The position numbers and the translations under genes were made by a program. Of a stretch of DNA of 32,140 bases, positions 14,729 to 22,724 are shown piece by piece. Origin of the DNA: DATJLY01 sp035604195 (GTDB lineage Bacteria > Pseudomonadota > Alphaproteobacteria > ATCC43930 > CGMCC-115725); NCBI GenBank assembly GCA_035604195.1, contig DATNIY010000098.1, forward strand, positions 1 through 32,140, given 5' to 3'. The first letter of the stretch is position 1. The number at the start of each line of letters is the position of its first letter. Below the pieces are notes generated by a model that saw only the letters and a list, made by a program, of their open reading frames with translations, was not told the origin of the DNA and searched no databases.

Positions 14729-15424
14729 ATGAACCCCGAATTGAGGGACAAGCTCGCTCACGCCGGACGCATTCTCGAAAGCGAAGGCCAGGGCGATTAT
14801 ATTCTCGGCCACGTGACGGTGCGGCTCCCCGAGGACCCGACGCGCATGCTGATGAAGCCGGCGTCGATCGGCCTCGAGGAGATGACCCGCGATGCCATCA
14901 TCACCATCGACATCGAGGGCGAGAAGGTCGCGGGCCATATGCCCAGGCACGCCGAGGTCTTCATCCACACCGAGGTCATGCGCGCCCGGCCCGAGGTCCA
15001 GGCCGTGGTGCATACCCACGCGCCCTATGCGGTAGCCTTCGGCGCGCTCGGCCGGCCGCTGCAGTCGGTGAGCCATGACGGCGTCTACTTCGCCGACGGT
15101 TTGCCGGTGTTCGCGGAGACCACCGATCTCATCGTCAATCAGCAACTCGGCAGGGCGGTCGCGCGCACCCTTGCCAAGCACGACGCGATGCTGCTGCGCA
15201 ACCACGGGATCGTCACCGTCGGCCGCTCGCTCGAAGAGGCGGTCTTCCTCGCCGTCCATCTCGAGAAAGCCTGCAAGATTCAGTTGCTGGTCGAATCCTG
15301 CGGCGGGGCCAAGGCGGTCACCGACCGCGAAGAGGCGATCGCCAAGAAGAAGCGCCAGGCGTATGAGGGCCGCTACCAGCAGGAATTCGCCTATCTTGCC
15401 CGCCGCGGTCGCGCGGGACGCTGA
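14729..15424 (+). CDS. Class II aldolase/adducin-family protein
   Basis: A 231-residue protein with zinc ligands H95 and H97 in VVHTHAPYA and H159 in LLRNHGIV. The conserved acidic residue at E76 lies in RHAEVFIHTEVMRARP, where L-fuculose-phosphate aldolase has its catalytic Glu. The family includes sugar-phosphate aldolases, 5-methylthioribulose dehydratase, and non-oxidative decarboxylases of dihydroxyphthalate. The last role fits better beside a ring-cleaving dioxygenase than sugar metabolism. The motif at 40-48 (MLMKPASIGLEEM) replaces the phosphate-binding loop sequence typical of sugar-phosphate aldolases (ITPSG), arguing against a phosphorylated sugar substrate. Located 28 bases after the bicupin gene and in the same direction. 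Confidence 0.8.
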   Translation: MNPELRDKLAHAGRILESEGQGDYILGHVTVRLPEDPTRMLMKPASIGLEEMTRDAIITIDIEGEKVAGHMPRHAEVFIHTEVMRARPEVQAVVHTHAPYAVAFGALGRPLQSVSHDGVYFADGLPVFAETTDLIVNQQLGRAVARTLAKHDAMLLRNHGIVTVGRSLEEAVFLAVHLEKACKIQLLVESCGGAKAVTDREEAIAKKKRQAYEGRYQQEFAYLARRGRAGR

Positions 15425-15449
15425 CATTACATCGGGATGCGCCGCAGCT

Positions 15450-16466
15450 TCAGTGCAGCCGCTTGGCGGCGTCGTCGAGGAGCGAGAGGTCGGCGTATTT
15501 TTGCACGTCCATGTCGCGCTTGAGGAAGCCGAGCTTCTGCTGCGTCGCGATGTTTTGCTGTAGCGCCAAGAGATTGGGCCGCGCCATCGGGTCGCGGTAG
15601 TAATCGTTCTTGGTGAAGAGCCATGGGGCGAAGACCGCGGGCTTGAGCTTGGTGTAATCCGAGACGATGCGGACCGCGGCGTCGTGATTGGCGGGATCGA
15701 TATACCATGTGAGCGCGCGGAGCCAGTCCTCGGAGAAATCGACGAGTGCGGCGCGGTTTTTCGCGATGAAGCTCTGGCGCGCCACCTGGAAGATCATGTC
15801 GGTCGTGCCGAACGCGTCCTTGAGCGTGAACAGCACGCGCACATCGCCGCGCGCCTTGGCGATATTGGCGAAGGGCGGCACGCTGCCGATGAGATCGGCC
15901 TTGTGCTCTTCGAGCATCGGCAGCATCGTCGGGAAGTTCGCCTCGATGATGGAATAGTCGTGCCTGTCCTCGAGATGGTGCAGGCGCAGCATCTGGCGGA
16001 TGCCCATATCGACCGCGCCGCCGATGGCATTCGAGACCAGTATCTTGCCCTTGAGGTCCTCGACCGCCCGGATCGGGCCGTCCTTCAGCACCAGATACTC
16101 GCTGGTGTAATAGTCGGCGACGCCGTCCTGGAAGCCGTCGCCGATGATGCGCAGATCCTCCATCCCGGCGTTCTCGACGGCGGCGCCGAGCGAGGAGTAG
16201 GCGAGCGTCGCGACATCGAGGTCGCCGGCGGCGAGCGCAGTGATCTGCGGCGACGTGCCGGCGAAGCGCAGCGGCTCGAGCGTGTAGCTCAGGCCGTAAT
16301 GCTTGAGCAAATCCTTGTCGGCGAAGATGATCGGCGTGAGCGCGGCGGGCGTATTGGCCCAGCCGGCGCGGATCTTGAGCGGTTCCGCGCTGCTGGCGGC
16401 GCAGGCGAAGAGCCACAGCGCGGCGAGCACCGCGCCATAAGCGAAGTGTCGCGACATCGCTCTCAT
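15450..16466 (-). CDS. NMT1/SsuA-type ABC substrate-binding protein
   Basis: A 338-residue exported binding protein of the nitrate/sulfonate/taurine/pyrimidine-precursor (NMT1/THI5-like) family. The N-terminus has a basic start, a hydrophobic core and probable cleavage after ASSA (residue 27) before EPLKIRAGW. A Cys in LFAC at residue 22 could alternatively make it a lipoprotein. The typical lobe order follows: AALAPITFA-like PAALTPIIFADK near the N-terminus, then ALAAGDLDVATLAYSS, then KGKILVSNAIGG. The ATG at 16466 overlaps the upstream stop as ATGA, so it is translationally coupled to the 4,5-dihydroxyphthalate-decarboxylase-like gene. Its ligand is unknown. The only SsuBC-like permease/ATPase pair in the window is at 24304-25891. 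Confidence 0.82.
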   Translation of the reverse strand: MRAMSRHFAYGAVLAALWLFACAASSAEPLKIRAGWANTPAALTPIIFADKDLLKHYGLSYTLEPLRFAGTSPQITALAAGDLDVATLAYSSLGAAVENAGMEDLRIIGDGFQDGVADYYTSEYLVLKDGPIRAVEDLKGKILVSNAIGGAVDMGIRQMLRLHHLEDRHDYSIIEANFPTMLPMLEEHKADLIGSVPPFANIAKARGDVRVLFTLKDAFGTTDMIFQVARQSFIAKNRAALVDFSEDWLRALTWYIDPANHDAAVRIVSDYTKLKPAVFAPWLFTKNDYYRDPMARPNLLALQQNIATQQKLGFLKRDMDVQKYADLSLLDDAAKRLH

Positions 16467-17455
16467 TGCTCCATCGTGGCGGCGGCGAAGACCTCGTCCA
16501 ATCGCATCTGCCGCGGCGTCAGACCCTGCTCGTGCGAATACTGCGCCAAGGTCTCCAGCACCTTCCGGTTGGCCTTGATGCCGTGCCGCAGGATCGGCGT
16601 CGCCAGCGCCGCTTCGGCCTCGCGCGGCAACAAGCCGGCGTCGATGTGATACTTCGCCTGTTCGACGCGCTCGCGGTTGGCGACCTCGTTGGCCTGCTCG
16701 AAGGCCTTCAGCACGTTGAGGACCGTCCAGGGATGCTTCTCGGCGATCTCGCGCTTGATCACCATGCCGTGGTTGATCGGAAAGAGGCCGGTCTTGCGGT
16801 AGAAGCGAACTCCCTCCGCCACGGTGTCGGGGAACAGCGGCGCGATATCGGGATGGTGCCAGAGATCGGCGGTGCTGCGGTCGACGAGATTGGGGCTGGC
16901 GAGGTAGAGCAGCGTCGCCTCCAGCTCGCCCGCCAGCATCATCGAACCGATGTTCTTCTCCGGCGGAATGTAGTGGAGCGTGACGCCGGGCGGCGGGACG
17001 AAGCCGGTCGCGCTGCCATGACTGACCTCGAGCCGGCGCTCCATCCAGAATTCCATGTCCTTGGGCGCGACGCCGAATTCGTGCTGCAGCACGCCGCGCG
17101 TCCAGAGCGCCGCGGTCTGCTGGTATTCCGGGACGCCGACGCGCCGGCCCTTCAGATCAACCGGCGAAGCGATGCCGGCGTCGCGCCTAACCAGAGCCCA
17201 GGTGTGAAAGAAGAAGCGGGTGGTGAAGACCGGCAGCCCGACCCATCGCGTGTCGCCCTTGGCGGTCGCGATCAGCAATGAAGAGACCGACATCTCCGAG
17301 ACGTCGAATTCGGCGTATTTGAGCTGACGCCAGAACAGCTCCGAGGCCTGCAGCTCGGTGGGCACGAGGTCGATCCCGGCGGGCGTCACCCTTCCATCGA
17401 GAATGGGCCAGGTCCGCGGATTCGAAGTAATGCCGAGACTGAGCTGAAGTTTCAT
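16463..17455 (-). CDS. 4,5-dihydroxyphthalate decarboxylase-like / binding-protein-fold protein without signal peptide
   Basis: A 330-residue protein starting MKLQLSLGITSNPRTWPILDGRV, with the ELFWRQLKYAEFDVSEMSVSSLL segment typical of the Pht5 (4,5-dihydroxyphthalate decarboxylase) family. This family has the periplasmic-binding-protein fold but lacks a signal peptide, and none is visible here, so it should act in the cytoplasm. The length equals that of Pht5-like proteins. Database members are widely annotated as either decarboxylase or ABC binding protein, and only a few have proven enzyme activity. It is the first gene of a two-gene operon with an exported binding protein (ATGA overlap) and is divergent from a RidA-family gene. 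An aromatic dicarboxylate decarboxylase is the more attractive reading given the nearby bicupin and class II aldolase, but this is inference. Confidence 0.75.
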   Translation of the reverse strand: MKLQLSLGITSNPRTWPILDGRVTPAGIDLVPTELQASELFWRQLKYAEFDVSEMSVSSLLIATAKGDTRWVGLPVFTTRFFFHTWALVRRDAGIASPVDLKGRRVGVPEYQQTAALWTRGVLQHEFGVAPKDMEFWMERRLEVSHGSATGFVPPPGVTLHYIPPEKNIGSMMLAGELEATLLYLASPNLVDRSTADLWHHPDIAPLFPDTVAEGVRFYRKTGLFPINHGMVIKREIAEKHPWTVLNVLKAFEQANEVANRERVEQAKYHIDAGLLPREAEAALATPILRHGIKANRKVLETLAQYSHEQGLTPRQMRLDEVFAAATMEQ

Positions 17456-17558
17456 GAGCGGGCTCGCGCTTCCCCCTGGGTCAGGCTTGTCGGCGAGCTT
17501 AGTCTTGCTCCCATGCGGCGGTCAAAGGATGATCCCCGCATCCACGGGAGGAGAGACG

Positions 17559-17966
17559 ATGGCTGACACGGCAAAGAACCACCAGCGGCACTATGTGAAG
17601 CGCGACGCGGCGCAGGGGCGGGCCTATTCGCCGGCGGTGGTGACAATGGGCGGGCGGATTGTCTGGCTCGCCGGCCAGACCGTGCTCGAGGATTCGCGCG
17701 GCAAACCGCTCGCCGGCGATTTCGACGGCCAGGTGCGCGAGACCTTCGCCCGTCTCGGCAAGACCTTGAACGAGGCAGGGGGAAGGCTCGCGGACATGGT
17801 GACGATGACGGTCTTCATCACCGATGCCCGGCTCGGCACGCGCTTCACCGAGATCCGCCGCGAGATCTTCGGCGACAATTTCCCGGCCAGCGCGCTCATC
17901 ACGGTGGCCGGCCTCGCCCAGCCGGGCATGCTGGTCGAAGTTCAGGGCATCGCCGTCATCGACTGA
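17559..17966 (+). CDS. RidA/YjgF/UK114-family protein lacking the deaminase Arg
   Basis: A 135-residue protein of the Rid superfamily: AYSPAVV, VWLAGQ, LNEAGGRLADMVTMTVFITD, FPASALITVAGLAQPGMLVEVQGIAVI. In true RidA enamine/imine deaminases the beta-strand near residue 110 reads PARSxV with a catalytic Arg. Here the equivalent segment is PASALI with Ser111 in that place, so 2-aminoacrylate deaminase activity is not expected. Members without the Arg belong to other Rid subfamilies that often sit in aromatic or amino-acid catabolic operons, some acting on different intermediates. The ATG at 17559 follows GGGAGGAGAGA. It is probably co-transcribed with the MFS gene 42 bases downstream and is divergent from the Pht5-like gene. 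Confidence 0.83.
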   Translation: MADTAKNHQRHYVKRDAAQGRAYSPAVVTMGGRIVWLAGQTVLEDSRGKPLAGDFDGQVRETFARLGKTLNEAGGRLADMVTMTVFITDARLGTRFTEIRREIFGDNFPASALITVAGLAQPGMLVEVQGIAVID

Positions 17967-18008
17967 GCACCGCGTCGGCCCACACAACTGCGTCGCATCG
18001 GGGACCCG

Positions 18009-19166
18009 GTGAGATTCCTGCTCGTTCTTTGCCTTTCCGGTTTTGCCAGCTCGATCTCCTGGCGCGCGGCCGACCCTATGCTGCCGACCATGGCCGCGGA
18101 TCTTGAGGTGACGCTCCATACCGTGGCGCTGCTCTCCTCCGCCTACAGCTTTCCCTACGCGATCATGCAGATCGCGCTCGGTCCCGCGGGCGATGCATTC
18201 GGGCGAGTGCCGATGATCCGCCTTTCGCTGTTTGTGGTCGCGGCGAGCCTGGCGGTCACGGCGCTTGCCTCCGGCTATGGCATGGTGCTCGCGGCCCGCG
18301 TGGTGGGCGGCGCCTTTGCCGGCGGGCTGACACCGATGTCGCTGGCGCTCCTGGGCGACCGCGTCGCCTTGGTCGGCCGACAGGTCGCGATCGCGCGCTA
18401 CCTGATCGCCGCGATCTTTGGCCAAGTCTTCGGCGCTGCCGCTGCCGGCATGCTGGTCGAGATCGTCGGCTGGCGCGGCGTCTTCGCCCTTGCCGCCGTG
18501 GTGGTCGGGCTTGCCGGGCTGGCAACGACGCTATTCCTCGATGGCAGCTTCGAGAAGCGCTCGCCTCTCTCCTTTCGCGGCGCGGTTCGCGGCTACAGCA
18601 TGGTGTTGGCGAATCCGATGGCGCTTTTGCTCTACGCGATGTTTCTGACGGAAGGTGCGGTCGTTCTCGGCCTTTTCCCCTTCGTCGCCGCGATGGTGCT
18701 GGCGCATGGCGCCGCCGGTGCGCGCGAAGGCGGCATCGTCATCGCCGGCTTCGCCGTCGGCGGCATGGCCTACGGCGTCGTCGTCCGCAGCGTCGTGGCT
18801 GCGCTCGGACAGTGGAACATGATGCGGCTGGGCGGCCTCTTGGCCGGCGCCTCGTTGATGGCGATGGCGCTGCCGATCCCTTGGATCGCGCTCGCCGGCC
18901 TCTTCGTCCTGACCGGCTTCGGCTTCTACATGCTACACAATACACTGCAGACTCTGGGCACCGAGCTTGCGCCGGCGGCGCGCGCGTCTGCCATTGCGCT
19001 GATGGCCACCTCCTATTTCACCGGACAAGGCGTCGGCCCGGTTCTCGGCGGCGCGATTACCGCCGCGGCGGGTCTGGGCTCGCTCTTTCTCTGCTTCGGC
19101 GTGGCCTGCGTCCTGCTCGGCCTGGTCGCGGCGCCGCTGCTGCGCCGGCACAGCGCGGCAAAATGA
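18009..19166 (+). CDS. MFS transporter
   Basis: A 385-residue major facilitator, about 12 predicted membrane helices, starting with GTG at 18009. The next in-frame ATG (18078) would remove the first helix. The loop between helices 2 and 3 reads GPAGDAFGRVPMIR, the MFS motif A (G-x3-D-x2-GR). The third and fourth helices include RVVGGAFAGGLTPMSLALLGD, resembling drug/proton antiporter and sugar-efflux-type members. Substrate and direction are unknown. The position after a RidA-family gene and before an exported binding protein, in a catabolic neighbourhood, suggests import or efflux of a small aromatic or carboxylic acid. A strong ribosome binding site is not visible before GTG, so coupled translation from the RidA-like gene may matter. 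Confidence 0.85.
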   Translation: MRFLLVLCLSGFASSISWRAADPMLPTMAADLEVTLHTVALLSSAYSFPYAIMQIALGPAGDAFGRVPMIRLSLFVVAASLAVTALASGYGMVLAARVVGGAFAGGLTPMSLALLGDRVALVGRQVAIARYLIAAIFGQVFGAAAAGMLVEIVGWRGVFALAAVVVGLAGLATTLFLDGSFEKRSPLSFRGAVRGYSMVLANPMALLLYAMFLTEGAVVLGLFPFVAAMVLAHGAAGAREGGIVIAGFAVGGMAYGVVVRSVVAALGQWNMMRLGGLLAGASLMAMALPIPWIALAGLFVLTGFGFYMLHNTLQTLGTELAPAARASAIALMATSYFTGQGVGPVLGGAITAAAGLGSLFLCFGVACVLLGLVAAPLLRRHSAAK

Positions 19167-19237
19167 TGTTTGAATGGTTGGCCGACGGCAAATATCATGC
19201 GGCGGCCGGCATCAGCCCGGCCACGAGGGGAGGAAAA

Positions 19238-20185
19238 ATGTCCTACAAGATCGCTGGCGCCGCCGCGGCGATTCTGCTCGCCGCCTCGTCCGCCGGCCAC
19301 GCCGAGACGCTCAAATTCGCCATCGGCCAGAAAGGCGCCTGGACCACCGCGATGGTCGATTACGGCACCCGCCAGGGCTTCTTCAAGCAGGAAGGCATCG
19401 ACACCGAGATCTTCTGGACCGAGGGCGGCGCGCCCACCGTCCAGGCGGTGATCGCGGGCAGCGCTGATATCGCGATCGACACCGGCATTCTGGGCGTCAT
19501 CGGCGCCTATTCCAAAGGCGCGCCGCTGCGGGTGATCTCCGCCAACGCCACGGGCGCGCCGGAAATCTACTGGTATGCCAAGGCGTCGAGCGGCATCAAG
19601 AGCCTCAAGGACGCCGCCGGCAAGACGGTCAGCTTCTCCGAGAACGGCTCGTCGAGCAATCTCGTGCTTTTGGCGCTCTTGGAACACAACCACGTCACGG
19701 CCAAGACCTTGGCTTCGGGCGGGATGCCGGCGACGCTGACGCAAGTGCTGACCAGCCAGATCGATGTCGGCTGGGCCGCGGCGCCCTTCGGGCTCAAGGA
19801 ACTCACCGCGGGCCAGACCGTCATCGTCGCGCACGGCAACGACGTGCCGGCGATCCGCGGCGAAACGGTGCGCGTCAACATCGTCGCCACCAGCACCTTG
19901 GAGCAGAAGCGGGCGGTGCTGCAGCGCTTCATGCGCGCCTACGCCAAAACCATAGACTGGGCCTACAAGAGCCCGCAGGCGATCGACTACTTCGCCGAGG
20001 CGAACCACTCCTCGAAGGAGATAGCGGAGAAGGCGCTCAAGGAGTTTTATCCACGCGCGGAGATGGAACTCACCAAGATCGAAGGCCTCGACCTCATCCT
20101 CAAGCAGGCGCTCGATTACAAATACGTCCCGCACGCGATGGCGGCGGCCGACGTGAAGGACCTGCTCACCATCATCAAGCCGTGA
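19238..20185 (+). CDS. SsuA/NMT1-type ABC substrate-binding protein
   Basis: A 315-residue periplasmic binding protein. A Sec signal (MSYKIAGAAAAILLAASSAGHA, probable cleavage after residue 22) is followed by ETLKFAIGQKGAW. The lobe order is that of sulfonate/nitrate/taurine binders: FKQEGIDTEIFWTEGG, then VQAVIAGSADIAIDTG, then KTVSFSENGSSSNLV. The ATG at 19238 is supported by GAGGGGAGGAAAA immediately upstream; an open frame extends far upstream but through the MFS gene and lacks family sequence. It lies 71 bases after the MFS gene and is convergent with the acyl-CoA dehydrogenase gene, 16 bases between stops. No cognate permease is adjacent; the - strand SsuBC-like pair 4 kb downstream is the nearest candidate. 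Confidence 0.83.
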   Translation: MSYKIAGAAAAILLAASSAGHAETLKFAIGQKGAWTTAMVDYGTRQGFFKQEGIDTEIFWTEGGAPTVQAVIAGSADIAIDTGILGVIGAYSKGAPLRVISANATGAPEIYWYAKASSGIKSLKDAAGKTVSFSENGSSSNLVLLALLEHNHVTAKTLASGGMPATLTQVLTSQIDVGWAAAPFGLKELTAGQTVIVAHGNDVPAIRGETVRVNIVATSTLEQKRAVLQRFMRAYAKTIDWAYKSPQAIDYFAEANHSSKEIAEKALKEFYPRAEMELTKIEGLDLILKQALDYKYVPHAMAAADVKDLLTIIKP

Positions 20186-20201
20186 GGACGGCCGAGCCCG
20201 C

Positions 20202-21356
20202 TCACTGATACATCCGGAAGATCTCGCGCGCGAGCACCATGCGCATCACTTCCACGGCGCCTTCGGTGATCATGAAGCTGCGCGAATCCTTCCACATTTT
20301 GTGGATCGGCAGCTCGGTGGTGAGCCCGATGCCGCCGTGGATCTGCAGGCAGCGGTCGGCGGCGCGGAAGCCCAATTCGGTGCAGAACACCTTGGTCGTG
20401 TAGGTGTCGTGCCGCGCGAGCTTGCCGTGGTCGGCCTTCCACGCGGTCTCGTAGACATTGGTCTGGCCGAGCTTGTGCTCCATGAAGCTGTCGGCGATCA
20501 TGAACTGCACCGCCTGACGCTCGGAAAGCGGCGCGCCGAAGGTCACGCGCTGCTTGGCATAGCGCGCCGCCAGTTCGATGCAGCGCTGCGCCACGCCGAG
20601 GCCGCGGCAGGCCTGATAGGTTCGCCCGGCGGCGAGCCAGCCCTGCGCGAGCGCCATGCCTTGGCCTTCCTCGCCGACGCGGTTCTCGACCGGCACCTTG
20701 GCATCTTCGAAGGCCAGCTCGTAAGTGACGTCGCCCATCATCTTGAGCGTCTTGCGCGTGACCTTGAAGCCCGGCGTGTCCTTGTCGACGAGGAAGACGC
20801 TGAGCCCGCCGCGGGAGCCCTTGGCGCGGTCGGTGGCGGCGACCAATTGGACGAAATCGGCGTCGGCGGCGAAGGAGATGAAGCGCTTGCTGCCGTTGAT
20901 CACGTAATGATCGCCGTGGCGGATTGCGGTCGTGCGCATGCCGCCGGGATCGGCCCCGGCATCGGGCTCGGTCTGGGCGAAGCAAGTCTTCTTCTCGCCG
21001 CGAATGACCGGGAAGAGATAGCGCTCCTTCTGCGCGGGATTGAGCTGAAACAGCAGGGGGCGCACGTCGGGACCGAAGATCCCGGGCCCGCGCGGCGGCA
21101 AGGCGATGGTGCGCGCGATCTCCTCCCACACGACCGCCATGCCCAGGAGCTTCAACCCTTGCCCGCCATAGTCCTCCGGCACGTCCAGGAGCCACAGCCC
21201 GAGCTCCTTCGCCTTGGCCTCGAGCGCAACGCGGACATCCGGCTTGAGGTCCGGCCCGTCCATCGCCGTCATCTCGATCGGAATGAGCTCGCGATCGACG
21301 AATTTGCGGACCGTGTCCTTGAACAGGCGTATTTCCTCGGGCAATTCGAAATCCAT
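20202..21356 (-). CDS. Acyl-CoA dehydrogenase family flavoenzyme
   Basis: A 384-residue FAD-dependent acyl-CoA dehydrogenase, full length for the family. The N-terminal helical domain is followed by CFAQTEPDAGADPGGMRTTA (FAD/substrate-binding beta domain, about residues 130-150), then WLAAGRTYQACRGLGVAQRC and the C-terminal segment CLQIHGGIGLTTELPIHKMWKDSR. The likely catalytic base is E365 in MITEGAVEV, in the place of the Glu of medium-chain acyl-CoA dehydrogenase (YEGTxxI). It would oxidise an acyl-CoA at the alpha-beta bond and pass electrons to ETF. CCAGGGAGGATGAGAAG precedes the ATG, a strong ribosome binding site. It is divergent from the binding protein and acyl-CoA ligase genes, which could supply its CoA-ester substrate. 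Confidence 0.9.
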   Translation of the reverse strand: MDFELPEEIRLFKDTVRKFVDRELIPIEMTAMDGPDLKPDVRVALEAKAKELGLWLLDVPEDYGGQGLKLLGMAVVWEEIARTIALPPRGPGIFGPDVRPLLFQLNPAQKERYLFPVIRGEKKTCFAQTEPDAGADPGGMRTTAIRHGDHYVINGSKRFISFAADADFVQLVAATDRAKGSRGGLSVFLVDKDTPGFKVTRKTLKMMGDVTYELAFEDAKVPVENRVGEEGQGMALAQGWLAAGRTYQACRGLGVAQRCIELAARYAKQRVTFGAPLSERQAVQFMIADSFMEHKLGQTNVYETAWKADHGKLARHDTYTTKVFCTELGFRAADRCLQIHGGIGLTTELPIHKMWKDSRSFMITEGAVEVMRMVLAREIFRMYQ

Positions 21357-21428
21357 CTTCTCATCCTCCCTGGCGCCGTCGCGTGCATCGCCATCATAAT
21401 CGGCGGCGATTTCCCGGCATAGCAGCCT

Positions 21429-21456
21429 TTGCCTCGGCCGCGGATGCTGTTAGGCT
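21429..21456 (+). promoter_or_regulatory. Possible sigma-70-type promoter for binding-protein/ligase operon
   Basis: TTGCCT (21429-21434) and TAGGCT (21451-21456) with 16-base spacing lie in the divergent region, about 27 bases before the ATG. TAGGCT-like -10 elements are usual in GC-rich alphaproteobacteria. Motif match only. Confidence 0.3.
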
Positions 21457-21482
21457 CTCGGCCGCAACGAAGGGAGGGACGG

Positions 21483-22697
21483 ATGACGAAGACGGGGGCG
21501 CTCGCTTTAGGGATCCTGGTGCTCGCCGCGTATGCGGCGCAGGCGCAGATTTCCGACAATGTCGTGCGCATCGGCGTGTTGAACGACCAGTCCGGCGTCT
21601 TTGCCGACTCTACCGGCCCGGGCTCCGTCGTCGCCGCGAAGATGGCGGCCGCGGATTTCGGCGACAAGGTCGCGGGAGCACGCATCGAGATCATCTCGGC
21701 CGATCATCTCAACAAGCCGGATGTCGGCTCTTCGATCGCGCGCGAATGGTTCGACGAGAAGGGCGTCGATGCCATTGCCGATCTCGGCAATTCCGCGGTG
21801 GCGCTGGCCGTGCAAGAGGTGGCGAAGACCCGCAACAAGGCGATCCTGCTCTCGGCCGGCGGCTCCACCGCCTTCACCGGCAAGGCCTGCACGCCCATCA
21901 CGGTGCAGTGGACCTACGATACCTGGGCGAGCGCCAATGCGATCGCGGCCCCGCTGGTGAAGTCGGGCAAGGACACCTGGTTCTTCATCACCGCCGACTA
22001 CACCTTCGGCCACGATCTCGAGAGCTCGAGCCGGTCGATCGTCGAGGCCAGTGGCGGCAAGGTCGTCGGCGACGTGATGCACCCGCTCAACACCGCGGAT
22101 TTCGCCTCCTTTGTCCTGCAAGCCCAGGCCTCGAAGGCGAAGGTCGTAGCCTTCGCCAATGGCGGCGACGATACCTTGCGCGGCATCAAGCAGGCGCATG
22201 AATTCCAGCTCGACAAATCCGGCCAGGTCATCGCCGGGTTGAGCGCCCTCATCGGCGATGTCCACGCCCTCGGCCTCGAAGCGGCGCAAGGGCTGTTCGT
22301 CGCCGAGCCCTTCTATTGGGACCTCTACGACCAGACGCGCAAATGGGCCGAGCGCTGGTCCAAGCTCGACGGCCACAACCGCATGCCCGGGATGATGCAG
22401 GCCGGCGTCTATTCCGTGATCATGGATTACCTGCGCGCCGTCGCCGCCACCAAGAGCGACGCCGGCAAGACCGTCGTCGACGAGATGAAGAAGACCCCGG
22501 TCAACGACCCGCTCTTCGGCCATGTCTCGGTTCGCCCGGACGGTCGGGCGATCCACAATTTCTACCAATTCCAGGTCAAGTCGCCGGCGGAGTCGAAGGG
22601 TCCATGGGACCACTACAAGCTGGTCGCGACGGTGCCGCCGGACCAGGCGTTCCGGCCGATGTCCGAAGGCGGCTGTCCCATGGTCGCCAGCAAATAG
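21483..22697 (+). CDS. Branched-chain-type ABC substrate-binding protein (Peripla_BP_6)
   Basis: A 404-residue periplasmic protein of the LivJ family. A Sec signal (MTKTGALALGILVLAAYAAQA, cleavage after about residue 21) precedes NVVRIGVLNDQSGVFAD. Further hallmarks are LLSAGGSTAFTGKACTPITVQWTYDTW and WFFITADYTFGHDLESSS. Many close family members bind aromatic acids (benzoate and phenylacetate-like) rather than amino acids, which would fit the acyl-CoA ligase gene 27 bases downstream. The ATG at 21483 has GAAGGGAGGGACGG directly before it. No LivHMGF genes are in the window, so its permease must be encoded elsewhere. It is a diverged relative of the product of 6387-7583: same fold, different signal type (Sec here, Tat there). 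Confidence 0.85.
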   Translation: MTKTGALALGILVLAAYAAQAQISDNVVRIGVLNDQSGVFADSTGPGSVVAAKMAAADFGDKVAGARIEIISADHLNKPDVGSSIAREWFDEKGVDAIADLGNSAVALAVQEVAKTRNKAILLSAGGSTAFTGKACTPITVQWTYDTWASANAIAAPLVKSGKDTWFFITADYTFGHDLESSSRSIVEASGGKVVGDVMHPLNTADFASFVLQAQASKAKVVAFANGGDDTLRGIKQAHEFQLDKSGQVIAGLSALIGDVHALGLEAAQGLFVAEPFYWDLYDQTRKWAERWSKLDGHNRMPGMMQAGVYSVIMDYLRAVAATKSDAGKTVVDEMKKTPVNDPLFGHVSVRPDGRAIHNFYQFQVKSPAESKGPWDHYKLVATVPPDQAFRPMSEGGCPMVASK

Positions 22698-22724
22698 TTT
22701 CGCACGGCGTGGCGGGGGCGGCGA

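Noticed and set aside
17559..17966. Calling this gene ridA with imine deaminase function
   Set aside because: The Arg required for the reaction is replaced by Ser in the PASA segment.
18812..19237. Possible N-terminal extension of the binding protein at 19238
   Set aside because: The extension is out-of-frame MFS sequence, and a clear Sec signal with a strong ribosome binding site starts at 19238.
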